From the NCBI RefSeq assembly GCF_035610345.1, contig NZ_CP141212.1:2299976-2363975 (forward strand): 64,000 nt of DNA, given 5' to 3'. Position 1 is the stretch's first letter, and every line of letters begins with the position of its first letter. This stretch comes from Sinorhizobium meliloti (GTDB taxonomy: Bacteria > Pseudomonadota > Alphaproteobacteria > Rhizobiales > Rhizobiaceae). Positions 53,925-63,464 of the stretch are shown here, one piece after another. The notes beneath the pieces were generated by a model. That model made no database searches and was not told the DNA's origin. It saw nothing but the letters and a program-made list of their open reading frames with translations. Both the position numbers and the translations under genes were made by a program.

Positions 53925-54000
53925 GGGGGGTGGGCTGCACGGCATCTCCCTTCTCCCCGTCAAAACGGGGAGAAGTGCCGGCAGGCGTATGGGGGCAGTC
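53925..54000. repeat. RIME-like palindromic intergenic element
   Basis: CTTCTCCCCG followed by TCAAAA and CGGGGAGAAG near 53950-53975, then TGCCGGCAGGCGTATGGGGG as the element end. It fills the 140-bp gap between the flavoprotein gene and the MttB-type gene. Confidence 0.7.
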
Positions 54001-54003
54001 TTT

Positions 54004-56451
54004 TCAGGCCCGCACCCGTTCCGCCTTCGGGTCGTACATCGGCTTCAGCGAAGCCTCGGCCCTGACCCGCGTTCCGGCGATTTCGATCTCGTAAGCGGAA
54101 GCCAGCACATCGGCCTCGCTTTCACCCTGGCAGGCCACATAGCCGAGCCCGATCGCACCCCCGAGATGGTGGCCGTAATTGCCCGACGTGATCGTGCCGA
54201 CGATCTCTCCGTCGCGCACGATCGCTTCGTTGTGGAAGAGCAACGGCTCCGGATCTGAAAGCCGGAACTGCACCAGCCGGCGCGAAAGACCCTCGTCGCG
54301 CTTGGCGAGCACCGCCTCGCGACCAATGAACTCGCCTTTTCCGGACCTCACCGCAAAGCCGAGCCCCGCTTCGAGCACATGATCCTCGTCGGTGATATCG
54401 TGGCCGAAATGCCGGAAGGCTTTCTCGATCCGGCAGCTATCGAGCGTATGAAGGCCACAGAGCTTCAGCCCGACATCGGCCCCCGCCAGTTCGAGCGTCT
54501 CGAACACATGCGCCGCCTGGTCGGTGGAGACGTAAAGTTCCCATCCGAGTTCGCCGACATAGGTGACACGGTGGGCGCGCGCGATGCCCATCCCGATCTC
54601 TATCTCGCGGGCGGTGGCGAAGGGGTGCGCCTCGCTGGAAAAATCATTCGGGCTCACCCTCTGCATGAGCTCGCGTGCCCTTGGCCCCATGACGCAGAGT
54701 ACGCTTTCGGCAGCGGTGACGTCGGTGATCACCACGAACTCGTCGCGCACATGTTTTCGCAGCCAGGCAAGATCGCGCTGCAGCGTGGCCCCCGGCACGA
54801 CGAGGAAGAAGGTGGTCTGCGAAAGCCGCGTGACGGTCAGGTCGCTTTCGATGCCGCCGCGGGCGTTCAGCATCTGGGTGTAGACCACACGGCCGGGCTC
54901 GACATTCATCTCGTTGGCGCAAAGCCGCTGCAGGAAGGCGAGCGCATCGCGGCCCTCGACGCGGATCTTGCCGAAGGAGGTCATGTCGAAAAGGCCGACC
55001 CCATTGCGGATGGCGAGATGCTCCTCCCGCTGGTTTTCGAACCAGTTCTGCCGTTTCCACGAATAGCGGTATTCGCGCTCCTGGCCGTCCCTTGCGAACC
55101 AGTTTGGCCGCTCCCATCCCGCCACTTCGCCGAAGACGGCACCGCGCGCCTTCAGATGTTCGTGGATGGGCGAGCGGCGAACGCCGCGGGCGGTCGCCAT
55201 CTGGCGATAGGGGAAATGATCGGCGTAAAGCAGACCCAGCGTCTCGCTGACACGTTCCTTGAGGTAGGAACGGTTCTTCTGGAAGGGCTGCGCCCGGCGG
55301 ATATCGACCTCCCAGAGATCGAAGGGCGGCTCGCCGTCGTTCATCCACTGCGCCAGCGCCATGCCGGCGCCTCCCGAGGAGACGATCCCGATCGAATTGT
55401 AACCGGCTGCCACCCAGTAGCCCTTGAGCTCCGGCGCCTCGCCGAGATAGTAGCGGTCGTCTGGCGTGAAGCTTTCCGGGCCGTTGAAGAAGGTGTGGAT
55501 GCCCGCCGTTTCAAGCATCGGCATGCGGTTGACGGCCATTTCGAGGATCGGGGCGAAATGGTCGAAGTCCTCCGGCAGCTGGTCGAAACAGAAATCCTCG
55601 CGGATGCCTTCCATGCCCCAGGGCTTCGCCTTGAGCTCGAAGGCGCCGATCAGCATCTTGCCGGCATCTTCCTTGTAGTAGGTGCACTCGTCCGGCACGC
55701 GCAGCACCGGCAGGCGGCTGAGGTCAGGTATCGCCTCGGTGACGATATAGAAGTGCTCGCAGGCGTGCAGCGGCACGGTGACGCCGGATTGCCGGGCAAG
55801 CTCCCTGCCCCACATGCCAGCGCAGTTGACGACATTCTCCGTCTCGATCGTGAAGCTCTCGCCGTTCTGCTCGCAGGTGACGCCGGTTATTCGGCCGTCC
55901 TTCTTCAGCACCGAGGTGACTTTCACGCCCTCGACGATCGTCGCACCGTTCTGCCGCGCACCCTTGGCAAGCGCCATGGCGATGTTGGCCGGATCGCACT
56001 GGCCGTCGAGCGGCAGGTGGACCGCCGCCTTCACGTCGGAAACGTTGAGGTGCGGGTAAAGCTCCTTGACCTCGTCGGGCGTGATCTCGCGTACGTCGAC
56101 GTTGAAGGCGCGCGCCAGCGAGGCCTGCCGGTAGATCTCTTCCTTGCGCTCTTCCGTCAGCGCCACGGTGATCGAGCCGTTCTGGCGCATGCCGGTAGCG
56201 ATGCCGGTTTCCGCCTCGAGCTTCACGTAAAGATCGGCCGAGTATTTCGCGAGCCGTGTCATGTTCTGCGAAGCGCGCAGCTGGCCGATCAAACCGGCCG
56301 CATGCCAGGTCGTGCCGCAGGTCAACTGCTTGCGCTCGAGCAGAACCACATCGGTCCAGCCGAGCTTCGCCAGATGATAGGCGACCGAGCAGCCGGAAAC
56401 GCCACCGCCGATGATGACGACACGCGCTTTTGCGGGTATGGGCTTCGTCAT
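54004..56451 (-). CDS. Dimethylglycine/sarcosine dehydrogenase-like flavoprotein with GcvT domain (2)
   Basis: 815 aa. The N-terminal FAD domain (VVIIGGGVSGCSVAYHLAKLG) carries TWHAAG with His50, the position of covalent FAD in mammalian dimethylglycine dehydrogenase. A linker domain (about 370-430) follows, then GcvT-like tetrahydrofolate-binding domains (about 430-815, for example GVGLFDMTSFGKIRVEG). It should oxidise an N-methyl group and hand the methylene to tetrahydrofolate. The start overlaps the stop of the upstream, same-length paralogue as ATGA. Cytosolic; electrons probably go to ETF. Substrate not assigned. Confidence 0.88.
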   Translation of the reverse strand: MTKPIPAKARVVIIGGGVSGCSVAYHLAKLGWTDVVLLERKQLTCGTTWHAAGLIGQLRASQNMTRLAKYSADLYVKLEAETGIATGMRQNGSITVALTEERKEEIYRQASLARAFNVDVREITPDEVKELYPHLNVSDVKAAVHLPLDGQCDPANIAMALAKGARQNGATIVEGVKVTSVLKKDGRITGVTCEQNGESFTIETENVVNCAGMWGRELARQSGVTVPLHACEHFYIVTEAIPDLSRLPVLRVPDECTYYKEDAGKMLIGAFELKAKPWGMEGIREDFCFDQLPEDFDHFAPILEMAVNRMPMLETAGIHTFFNGPESFTPDDRYYLGEAPELKGYWVAAGYNSIGIVSSGGAGMALAQWMNDGEPPFDLWEVDIRRAQPFQKNRSYLKERVSETLGLLYADHFPYRQMATARGVRRSPIHEHLKARGAVFGEVAGWERPNWFARDGQEREYRYSWKRQNWFENQREEHLAIRNGVGLFDMTSFGKIRVEGRDALAFLQRLCANEMNVEPGRVVYTQMLNARGGIESDLTVTRLSQTTFFLVVPGATLQRDLAWLRKHVRDEFVVITDVTAAESVLCVMGPRARELMQRVSPNDFSSEAHPFATAREIEIGMGIARAHRVTYVGELGWELYVSTDQAAHVFETLELAGADVGLKLCGLHTLDSCRIEKAFRHFGHDITDEDHVLEAGLGFAVRSGKGEFIGREAVLAKRDEGLSRRLVQFRLSDPEPLLFHNEAIVRDGEIVGTITSGNYGHHLGGAIGLGYVACQGESEADVLASAYEIEIAGTRVRAEASLKPMYDPKAERVRA

Positions 56452-58895
56452 GCCTTCAGTCTTTCATTCGAGGGATCCCAGAGCGGCTGGTCCGGCTGGA
56501 CGACGGCCTTGAAGCGGTCGCCGAAAATCTCTACCTCGACCTCCTGGCCGGGAACGGCCAGATCGGCGCGCAGCATGCCGAGTGCGATCGACTTGCCGGT
56601 GCGGTAGCCCCACTTTCCGGACGTGGTCTCGCCGACGACCTCGCCGCCCGACCAGAGCGTCGACATATAGGGCGCGTCGCAATCGCCGGGCTCTACCGTC
56701 AGCGTCACGAAGCGCTTCGTGACGCCCTGCTGCTTCTCACGCTCCAGGGCGGCCTTGCCCTTGAAATCCGGCTTCGACCAGTCGACGAAGCGTTCGAGCC
56801 CGCCCTGCAAAACCGTGTAATCGGTGGAGAGATCGCCCTTCCAGGCGCGGTAACCCTTCTCGATGCGCAGACTGTCGAGCGCTTCCATTCCGAAGGGCTT
56901 GAGGCCGTGCTTCTGCCCGGCTTCCCAAACGGCATCGAAGACCGCGGCGGTATCCTCCACTTTCGTGTGGATCTCCCAGCCGAGTTCGCCGGCGAAGGAG
57001 ACCCGCACGAGCTGGCAATAGCGGCCGGCGATCTGCGCCGTTTGATGCGTCAGCCACCCCTTCGCAAGGTCGGCGTCCGAGACCTCGGCCAGGATCGCGC
57101 GCGATTTCGGCCCCGTCAGGATTTGGCAGGCGAATTTCACCGTCACGTCATCCAGCGTGAAGGCGGCGTCCGCCGGGCGATGCTTCTGCAGCCACTCGAA
57201 ATCATGCCACTGCGCCGTCGCCGCGGTGATCAGGAAGAAGAAATCCTCCTCGATCGCCATGACGGACATTTCGGTGAGGATGCGGCCCTTGTCGTCGGCG
57301 AAATAGGCCAGCCCGATGCGGCCGGGCTTCGGTACGCGGCCGGTGATGAGGCCGGAGAGCCAGTCGCGCGCGCCCTCCCCCTTCAGCCGGAAGCGCGAAA
57401 AGCCCGGCAGGTCGAGAATGCCGGCGGCATCGCGCACGGCCAGGCACTCCTCCTCGATCCGCTTCGCCCAGGGGCCTTCCCTTCCCCAGGTCTGCGTCGA
57501 AGCCTCTAACGTGTCGTCGCCGGGTTTCGCGTACCACATGGCGCGTTCCCAGCCGTTATAGGGCTTGAACTGCGCGCCAAGCGCCGCAACGCGATCATGG
57601 ATCGGCGAGAGCTTCCTGCCGCGCCCGGCCGGCCAGTAGTGCTTCGGGAAATGCATCGCATATTCGTGGCCGTAGATCTCCATCCCCTTGGCGATGCAAT
57701 AGTCCTGGTCGGTATAGTCCGTGTAACGGCGCGGGTCGCAGGACCACATGTCCCATTCGGTCCGGCCTTCGGTCACCCATTCGGCGAGCACCTTGCCGGC
57801 CCCGCCCGCCTGGCAGATGCCGAAGGTGAAGACGCAGGCCTCGAAGGCGTTCGGCACGCCGGGCATCGGCCCGATCAGCGGATTGCCGTCCGGCGCATAG
57901 GGAATCGGTCCGTTGATGACGCGCGAAAGACCTGCCGTCCCCAGGATCGGCACGCGCTCGACCGCATCGTTCAGATACCATTCCAGTCTTTCGAGGTCGT
58001 CCGGGAAGAGCTGGAAGGAAAAATCCTCCGGCATCGGGTCATCGGGCCTCACCCAGTGAGCGCGGCAGTTCTTCTCGTATGGCCCGAGATTCATGCCATA
58101 TTTCTCCTGGCGGAGATAATAGGAGGAGTCGACGTCGCGAAGGAGCGGCAGCTTGTGCCCGGCTTCCTTCGACCAGGCGGCAAGTTCCGGGATCTCGTCG
58201 AAAAGGACGTACTGATGGCTCATCACCATCATCGGCACGTCGCGTCCGAACATCTTCCCGACCTCGCGGGCATAATATCCGGCGGCGTTGACGACGTATT
58301 CGCAGCGGATTTCGCCCTGCGCCGTCTCGACCACCCATTCATCCCTTTCGCGCCGGGCACCGGTCACGGGACAGAAGCGGATGATTTTCGCGCCCATGTC
58401 GCGCGCGCCCTTGGCGAGCGCCTGGGTCAGCTGCGCCGGATCGATGTCGCCGTCATAGGGATCGTAAAGCGCGCCGGTCAGGTCATGCGTTTCGAGGAAG
58501 GGATAGCGGCTGCGCATTTCCTCGGGCGTCAATATATCGAGGTCCATGCCCTGGTAGCGGCCCATGCCGACGACGCGCTTGAACTCCTGCAGCCGCTCAT
58601 TCGAATGGCCGAGGCGGATGGATCCCGTCACATGATAATTCATCGGGTAATCGACGAGCGCTCCCAGGTCGCGATAGAGCGAAGCCGAATAGCGCTGCAT
58701 GTTCATGATCGACCAGGATGAGGAGAAGGTCGGCACGTTGCCGGCCGCATGCCAGGTGGAGCCGGCCGTGAGCTCGTTCTTTTCAACAAGCACGCAGTCG
58801 GTCCAGCCGGCCTTGGCAAGATGGTAGAGCGAGGAGGCGCCGACGGCTCCCCCACCAATGATCACGACACGTGCGTGAGACGGCAAATTCGACAT
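56448..58895 (-). CDS. Dimethylglycine/sarcosine dehydrogenase-like flavoprotein with GcvT domain (1)
   Basis: 815 aa, same architecture as its neighbour: FAD domain (VVIIGGGAVGASSLYHLAKAG) with TWHAAG and His49, middle domain, then GcvT and GcvT-C domains (GILDLPGFSRFRLKGEG near 490). The two paralogues are clearly diverged, suggesting successive demethylation steps such as dimethylglycine then sarcosine, or different substrates. It is first gene of the operon and divergent from a LysR-type regulator. The start at 58895 is preceded by GAGGGAG. Confidence 0.88.
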   Translation of the reverse strand: MSNLPSHARVVIIGGGAVGASSLYHLAKAGWTDCVLVEKNELTAGSTWHAAGNVPTFSSSWSIMNMQRYSASLYRDLGALVDYPMNYHVTGSIRLGHSNERLQEFKRVVGMGRYQGMDLDILTPEEMRSRYPFLETHDLTGALYDPYDGDIDPAQLTQALAKGARDMGAKIIRFCPVTGARRERDEWVVETAQGEIRCEYVVNAAGYYAREVGKMFGRDVPMMVMSHQYVLFDEIPELAAWSKEAGHKLPLLRDVDSSYYLRQEKYGMNLGPYEKNCRAHWVRPDDPMPEDFSFQLFPDDLERLEWYLNDAVERVPILGTAGLSRVINGPIPYAPDGNPLIGPMPGVPNAFEACVFTFGICQAGGAGKVLAEWVTEGRTEWDMWSCDPRRYTDYTDQDYCIAKGMEIYGHEYAMHFPKHYWPAGRGRKLSPIHDRVAALGAQFKPYNGWERAMWYAKPGDDTLEASTQTWGREGPWAKRIEEECLAVRDAAGILDLPGFSRFRLKGEGARDWLSGLITGRVPKPGRIGLAYFADDKGRILTEMSVMAIEEDFFFLITAATAQWHDFEWLQKHRPADAAFTLDDVTVKFACQILTGPKSRAILAEVSDADLAKGWLTHQTAQIAGRYCQLVRVSFAGELGWEIHTKVEDTAAVFDAVWEAGQKHGLKPFGMEALDSLRIEKGYRAWKGDLSTDYTVLQGGLERFVDWSKPDFKGKAALEREKQQGVTKRFVTLTVEPGDCDAPYMSTLWSGGEVVGETTSGKWGYRTGKSIALGMLRADLAVPGQEVEVEIFGDRFKAVVQPDQPLWDPSNERLKA

Positions 58896-58969
58896 GCTGG
58901 CTCCCTCTGTTACGGCGATCTTTGACGGGGAAGCCTGATGCCATCAAGCGCGGCGATTCAGCTTTATTG

Positions 58970-58984
58970 ATCGAAGAATTCGAT
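58970..58984. promoter_or_regulatory. Candidate LysR-type box (T-N11-A)
   Basis: ATCGA-AGAAT-TCGAT is an inverted repeat containing T-N11-A (58971 and 58983). It stands 34 bp upstream of the LysR start in the divergent region 58896-59017. Confidence 0.5.
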
Positions 58985-59017
58985 TAGATTGGCGGGGAGG
59001 AGCAAGGAGCGACACAA

Positions 59018-59869
59018 ATGCAGGTTGACCTGATCGAGACCTTTCTTGACCTGATGGAAACGCGCAGCTTCAACCGGACCGCCGAGCGCCTCAACATCAC
59101 GCAATCCACGGTTTCTCATCGGGTGAAGGCGCTGGAGACGCAGTTCAACCGCAAGCTCTTCACCCGCAACAAGGGCGGAACCCTTCCCACCGCCGCGGGA
59201 CTGCGCTTTCTCGATTATGCGAAAGCCTTGCAAAACCAGTGGCATGAGGCCACCCGTGCTGTCGCGAGTGCAGGCGCTCTGGAGCGTTCGATGCGGCTCG
59301 GAATCCAGCACGACCTGGCCGAGACCATTGCCGGCCGCTGGGTCGCTGCGATCCGCCGCGACCTGCCGACAACCGAGATCTATATGGAGGCGGATTATTC
59401 GAACCAGATGAACCGCGATCTCGCCGCCGGGGAGCTGGATCTCGCGATCCTCTACACACCGCATTTCCTGCCCGACCTTCACTATGAACGGATCGGCGAA
59501 CTGCATTACGTGCTGGTCAGCACCGATGCTCCCGAGATGGCCGGGGTGAAGCCTGAAACCTATATCCGTTCGAGTTACTCGCCGGCCTTCGACCGGGCGC
59601 ACCGCCTGGCACTTCCGCATCTTTCGGGAGCTTCGCTCGCCGCCGGCCAGAACATGGCCGTCACGGACCTGTTGCGCACGCTCGGCGGCGCCGCTTACGT
59701 GACTCAGGCGACCGCCGATCGGCTCGCCGACCGCGTTGCCGTCGTGGCCGACGCGCCGGTCATCCCCCAGACCGTCTACGCGGCAACGAGTCTCCGCACC
59801 CGCCATGCCCATCAGCATCGCAAGATCATCGGCGCAATGGAGGGGCTGCTGTCGGGGTTCGTGACCTAA
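59018..59869 (+). CDS. LysR-family transcriptional regulator
   Basis: 283 aa. wHTH at 1-60 (LIETFLDLMETRSFNRTAERLNITQSTVSHRVKALE) and a LysR effector-binding domain, at the short end for the family. It is divergent from the two flavoprotein genes with a T-N11-A palindrome between, so it probably controls the demethylation operon. AAGGAG stands upstream of the start. The effector may be the methylated amine substrate (inference). Confidence 0.9.
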   Translation: MQVDLIETFLDLMETRSFNRTAERLNITQSTVSHRVKALETQFNRKLFTRNKGGTLPTAAGLRFLDYAKALQNQWHEATRAVASAGALERSMRLGIQHDLAETIAGRWVAAIRRDLPTTEIYMEADYSNQMNRDLAAGELDLAILYTPHFLPDLHYERIGELHYVLVSTDAPEMAGVKPETYIRSSYSPAFDRAHRLALPHLSGASLAAGQNMAVTDLLRTLGGAAYVTQATADRLADRVAVVADAPVIPQTVYAATSLRTRHAHQHRKIIGAMEGLLSGFVT

Positions 59870-59934
59870 ACGTATCGGAAGCTTGCGGCGCCCCGGCCTC
59901 TCTCTGCGGTCGGATGGGGAGCAATGAAGGCAGC

Positions 59935-61614
59935 TCACCGCTTGCTGAATTGCGCCTTCAATCGCGTGATATCCTCGGCCGTAATCCCTTGCGGATCGGT
60001 AATCGCCATCCAGGCGTCGATGTAGTGTTCCGGTGCGTAGACATGGCCGTAGCCCATCGGCGAGGTCGTCGCCAACGCCATGTCGGCAAGCAGCTGCAGT
60101 CCGGTGACCACGGGAAACCAGCTCAGCGCCGGTGAAACGTCCGGCCCCCGCGGGGGCTTCATCCAGTCCGGCTCCCGGTAGAAGGAACGGGGATCGAAAA
60201 AGGTCACCGGATCGCTGGCATATTGCAGATAGACGATCCGCATCGCGCCCCAGCGCGCACCGGGAATGTCCAGCGCATTCTCCTGACTGGTGAAGCGGAT
60301 GGCGGAGCTGTCGCGATAGCGCGGCAGCCAGGCGGTCGAGCCGGCGACGCGGTCGGCCGTCACCGAACGCCAGAGCGCGCTCGGAAACGGCGGCCCGCTC
60401 CAGAGCGCGCCCTGGAAGGGGTCGCTGATGACATCGAAGAGATCGACCGATCCTTGCGAATTCATCGCGCCAAGGCTGAGCCCGTGCAAATAGAGCTTGG
60501 GCCGACGATCCCTGGGCAGCGTCGTCCAGTAGCCATAGACCGCGTCGAAGAGAGCGTCGGCCGCTTCGGCACCATAGCCCGGCTCGACCAGCAGGGAGAG
60601 CCAGCTGGTGAGATAGGAATATTGCACGGCCACGCTCGCGACGTCGCCGTGAAGCAGATATTCGAGCGTATCGACCGCCGCGGGGTCGATCCAGCCGGTG
60701 CCGGTCGGCACGACGACGATCAGCGACTTGCGCTCGAAGCCTCCGGCACGCTTCAGCTCCTCCAGTGCCAGCTTCGCCCGCTCCCGCGCGGTCTCGGCGG
60801 AATTAAGCCCGACATAGACACGCACGGGATCGGGAGCTGCAGCGCCGAAGAACGCCCCGATGTCGGCGCCGGTCGGGCCGGACGCGATGAACTGCCGTCC
60901 CTGCCGCCCGAGCTCGTCCCAGTGCACGAGCGACGCGCCGCTCCCCGTCCTGGCGGGATCGGCAGGCGGTGCGATCTCGGGATCCATAAGTGCATCGAGT
61001 TGCTGGAAAGAACTGTCTGCGGCACGAAGCGCGAACTTGAAGATCACGCCGTTCGCAGCCGACCAGAACAGGGCGAGCGCCACCAGCCCGCCGAGAGCAT
61101 TGGCGATCGGCCGCGTGAGGAAATATTGCAGCCATCGGGAAAGAACGCGAAAGGTCAGCCGGAACAGCCGCGCCAGGAGGACCAGGACGATGAACATGAG
61201 CACGGCTGTCAGGCCGAGCTGGAGCGGCTCGGCGCTCTCGATGGGCTCGAGGCCCATGATGTGCCGTACTGTGTTTTGCCAATGCGCCGCCTGCCACAGG
61301 AATACGGCCGCGGCCGCTATCGAAACGATCGCAGCGGCGATTTTCAAAGTTCGCGCGCGCCGCACCGTGGGCTCGGGGAGTTCGAAGAAGGACCAGAGCC
61401 AGCGCAGAAACACGCCGATCGCGTAGCCGGCTGCAAGGGAAAATCCGGAGATCACGGCCTGAATCAGATAGGGCCTGGGTATCAGACTCGGAGTCAACGA
61501 AACCGCAAAGAACAGAATGCCGACGAGGAGGCCGCTTGTGGAAAACGAACGCAGGAAGGTGGAGATGTGACGGTGCACCGGTCTCTGCAGGTCCGTCTGC
61601 TGAACGTGTTCCAT
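59935..61614 (-). CDS. Membrane-anchored alpha/beta-hydrolase (Abhydrolase_9 type)
   Basis: 559 aa. The N-terminal half has four or so membrane spans (for example TSGLLVGILFFAVSLTPSLI and AVISGFSLAAGYAIGVFLRWL). The C-terminal half is an alpha/beta-hydrolase with the nucleophile motif GLSLG in LYLHGLSLGAMNSQG. ATG at 61614 follows GGAG; the 42 preceding codons lack family character. This two-part architecture is typical of the family, whose function is poorly known. It is convergent with the LysR gene and divergent from the PLP enzyme gene. Confidence 0.85.
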   Translation of the reverse strand: MEHVQQTDLQRPVHRHISTFLRSFSTSGLLVGILFFAVSLTPSLIPRPYLIQAVISGFSLAAGYAIGVFLRWLWSFFELPEPTVRRARTLKIAAAIVSIAAAAVFLWQAAHWQNTVRHIMGLEPIESAEPLQLGLTAVLMFIVLVLLARLFRLTFRVLSRWLQYFLTRPIANALGGLVALALFWSAANGVIFKFALRAADSSFQQLDALMDPEIAPPADPARTGSGASLVHWDELGRQGRQFIASGPTGADIGAFFGAAAPDPVRVYVGLNSAETARERAKLALEELKRAGGFERKSLIVVVPTGTGWIDPAAVDTLEYLLHGDVASVAVQYSYLTSWLSLLVEPGYGAEAADALFDAVYGYWTTLPRDRRPKLYLHGLSLGAMNSQGSVDLFDVISDPFQGALWSGPPFPSALWRSVTADRVAGSTAWLPRYRDSSAIRFTSQENALDIPGARWGAMRIVYLQYASDPVTFFDPRSFYREPDWMKPPRGPDVSPALSWFPVVTGLQLLADMALATTSPMGYGHVYAPEHYIDAWMAITDPQGITAEDITRLKAQFSKR

Positions 61615-61848
61615 GGCGGACTCCACTTCGCGCGCTGGCGGCAATGTCGCTTTCCGCCGGCGTGTAGTCAATTCCCGCTGGCCTGCTGCAAAGGACAAAA
61701 ACGTGCAGCAGAGGCACTGTCGAGGATTTTGCACCGGCAAGAGATGCGGGCATCAAAACGAAGTGATCGCAAATAGCAAGGATCGGACGCAGACGTTTGG
61801 TATATTTAAGCCGGTAGTAGAGTCTGCCTGCGCCAAGGAGAAAAACCC

Positions 61849-63132
61849 ATGACCGCGCCGCACCCCTCCAAGACCCATATCGGCAACCACAAACTGCATC
61901 CCGAAACGCTGATGCTGAATTATGGTTACGACCCCGAGCTCTCGGAGGGTGCCGTCAAGCCGCCGATCTTTCTCACCTCGACTTTCGTCTTCCACTCCGC
62001 CGAGGAGGGCCGCGACTTCTTCGACTTCGTCTCCGGTCGGCGCGAACCGCCCGCTGGCGTGGGTGCCGGGCTCGTCTATTCCCGCTTCAATCACCCGAAC
62101 AGCGAGATCGTCGAAGACCGGCTCGCCATTTTCGAACGAGCGGAAGCCGGCGCGCTCTTTTCCTCCGGCATGTCGGCGATCGCCACGACGCTTCTCGCTT
62201 TCGTGCGGCCGGGAGACTCCATCCTGCATTCCCAGCCGCTTTACGGCGGCACCGAAACGCTGCTCGCCAAGACCTTCCTCAATCTGGGTGTCTCCGCGGT
62301 CGGCTTTGGCGATGGTACGGACGAGGCGGCCGTCAATGCCGCGGCTGAAGAAGCGATGAGCAAGGGGCGGGTCTCCGTGATCCTGATAGAGACGCCGGCC
62401 AATCCCACCAACAGCCTCGTCGACGTCGCGTTGATCCGGCGCATTGCCGAAAGAATCGGAGAAAGACAGGCGCATCGGCCGATCGTCGCCTGCGACAACA
62501 CCCTGCTCGGCCCTGTCTTTCAACACCCGATCGAACACGGGGCGGATCTTTCCCTTTATTCCCTGACCAAATATGTCGGCGGCCATTCCGACCTGATCGC
62601 CGGCGCCGTTCTCGGCTCCAAAGCTCTGATCAGGCAGGTGAAGGCCCTGCGCGGTTCGATCGGCACACAGCTCGATCCACATTCCTGCTGGATGATCGGC
62701 CGATCGCTCGAAACCCTGTCGGTGCGTATGGAAAAGGCAAACGACAACGCCCGCATCGTCGCCGAATTCCTGCGTGACCATCCCAAGGTCGAGCGGATCC
62801 ATTATCTGCCGTTCCACGACGCGGACACACCGGTCGGCCATGTATTCGCCACGCAATGCACCGGCGCGGGATCGACCTTCTCCTTCGACATCGCCGGCGG
62901 CCAGGAGGCGGCATTCCGCTTCCTCAACGCACTGCAGATCTTCAAGCTCGCCGTCAGCCTCGGCGGTACGGAATCGCTCGCGAGCCACCCAGCGGCAATG
63001 ACGCATTCCGGCGTGCCGATCGAGGTCCGCGCCCGGATCGGCGTGCTCGAATCCACGATCCGCCTGTCGATCGGCATCGAGCACCCGGACGATCTCGTCG
63101 CCGACGTCGCAAACGCGCTGACGATGATCTAG
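61849..63132 (+). CDS. Cys/Met-metabolism PLP-dependent enzyme (cystathionine gamma-synthase family)
   Basis: 427 aa. The PLP lysine is Lys241 ([11 protein letters not shown]), with Asp216 (ACDNT) for the pyridine nitrogen and SSGMSAI for phosphate binding. Residues about 55-74 ([20 protein letters not shown]) look like an insertion compared with ordinary MetB/MetC. Possible activities are cystathionine gamma-synthase, methionine gamma-lyase or a sulfhydrylase; the sequence alone does not decide. The start at 61849 follows AAGGAG. In the 234-bp upstream gap I see no SAM-II-type riboswitch. Overlaps the convergent small ORF by 4 bp. Confidence 0.9.
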   Translation: MTAPHPSKTHIGNHKLHPETLMLNYGYDPELSEGAVKPPIFLTSTFVFHSAEEGRDFFDFVSGRREPPAGVGAGLVYSRFNHPNSEIVEDRLAIFERAEAGALFSSGMSAIATTLLAFVRPGDSILHSQPLYGGTETLLAKTFLNLGVSAVGFGDGTDEAAVNAAAEEAMSKGRVSVILIETPANPTNSLVDVALIRRIAERIGERQAHRPIVACDNTLLGPVFQHPIEHGADLSLYSLTKYVGGHSDLIAGAVLGSKALIRQVKALRGSIGTQLDPHSCWMIGRSLETLSVRMEKANDNARIVAEFLRDHPKVERIHYLPFHDADTPVGHVFATQCTGAGSTFSFDIAGGQEAAFRFLNALQIFKLAVSLGGTESLASHPAAMTHSGVPIEVRARIGVLESTIRLSIGIEHPDDLVADVANALTMI

Positions 63133-63425
63133 CTGCTGCTGGAAATGTCGGGCCTGTTGTCGTTGACGGCGGTCAGCCGCTCGAAATCCTCTCGCACCAT
63201 GCGGCGGCCGATGATGTGGGCCGGCGCGAGCGCCGCTGCATCGGTCTTGGGCAACGTCTCGCGCTCGATCGCCCTGCGGACCGTTATTGTCGTTGGCCGG
63301 TCTGAACCGTTCCGGCCTTGGTTCTCTGTCGTCTTTGAAGCCGAGCCGCGAAAACCCGGCCCGAGGTCGTCCGGTTTGGAGGTCTGCGACAGCGTGCTCA
63401 GCGCGACCATCGCCGTGCTGTTCAT
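63129..63425 (-). CDS. Small hypothetical protein
   Basis: 98 aa, hydrophilic, no signal peptide or membrane span. The C-terminal half ([25 protein letters not shown]) has the VNDNRP phrase that I recall in small rhizobial proteins. The ribosome site is weak. It converges on the PLP enzyme gene with a 4-bp overlap. It fills the only space between that gene and the VOC gene, which favours but does not prove a real gene. No function can be assigned. Confidence 0.45.
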   Translation of the reverse strand: MNSTAMVALSTLSQTSKPDDLGPGFRGSASKTTENQGRNGSDRPTTITVRRAIERETLPKTDAAALAPAHIIGRRMVREDFERLTAVNDNRPDISSSS

Positions 63426-63464
63426 TGCGGTGCCGATCCATTCGTTTTTAGGGGACGACCGGGG

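Noticed and set aside
54379..56607. Plus-strand open frame of about 742 codons opposite the second flavoprotein
   Set aside because: Antisense shadow; the minus-strand frame carries FAD and GcvT motifs.
61615..61848. SAM-II riboswitch upstream of the PLP enzyme
   Set aside because: Scanned by eye for the conserved SAM-II core and pseudoknot; nothing similar was found.
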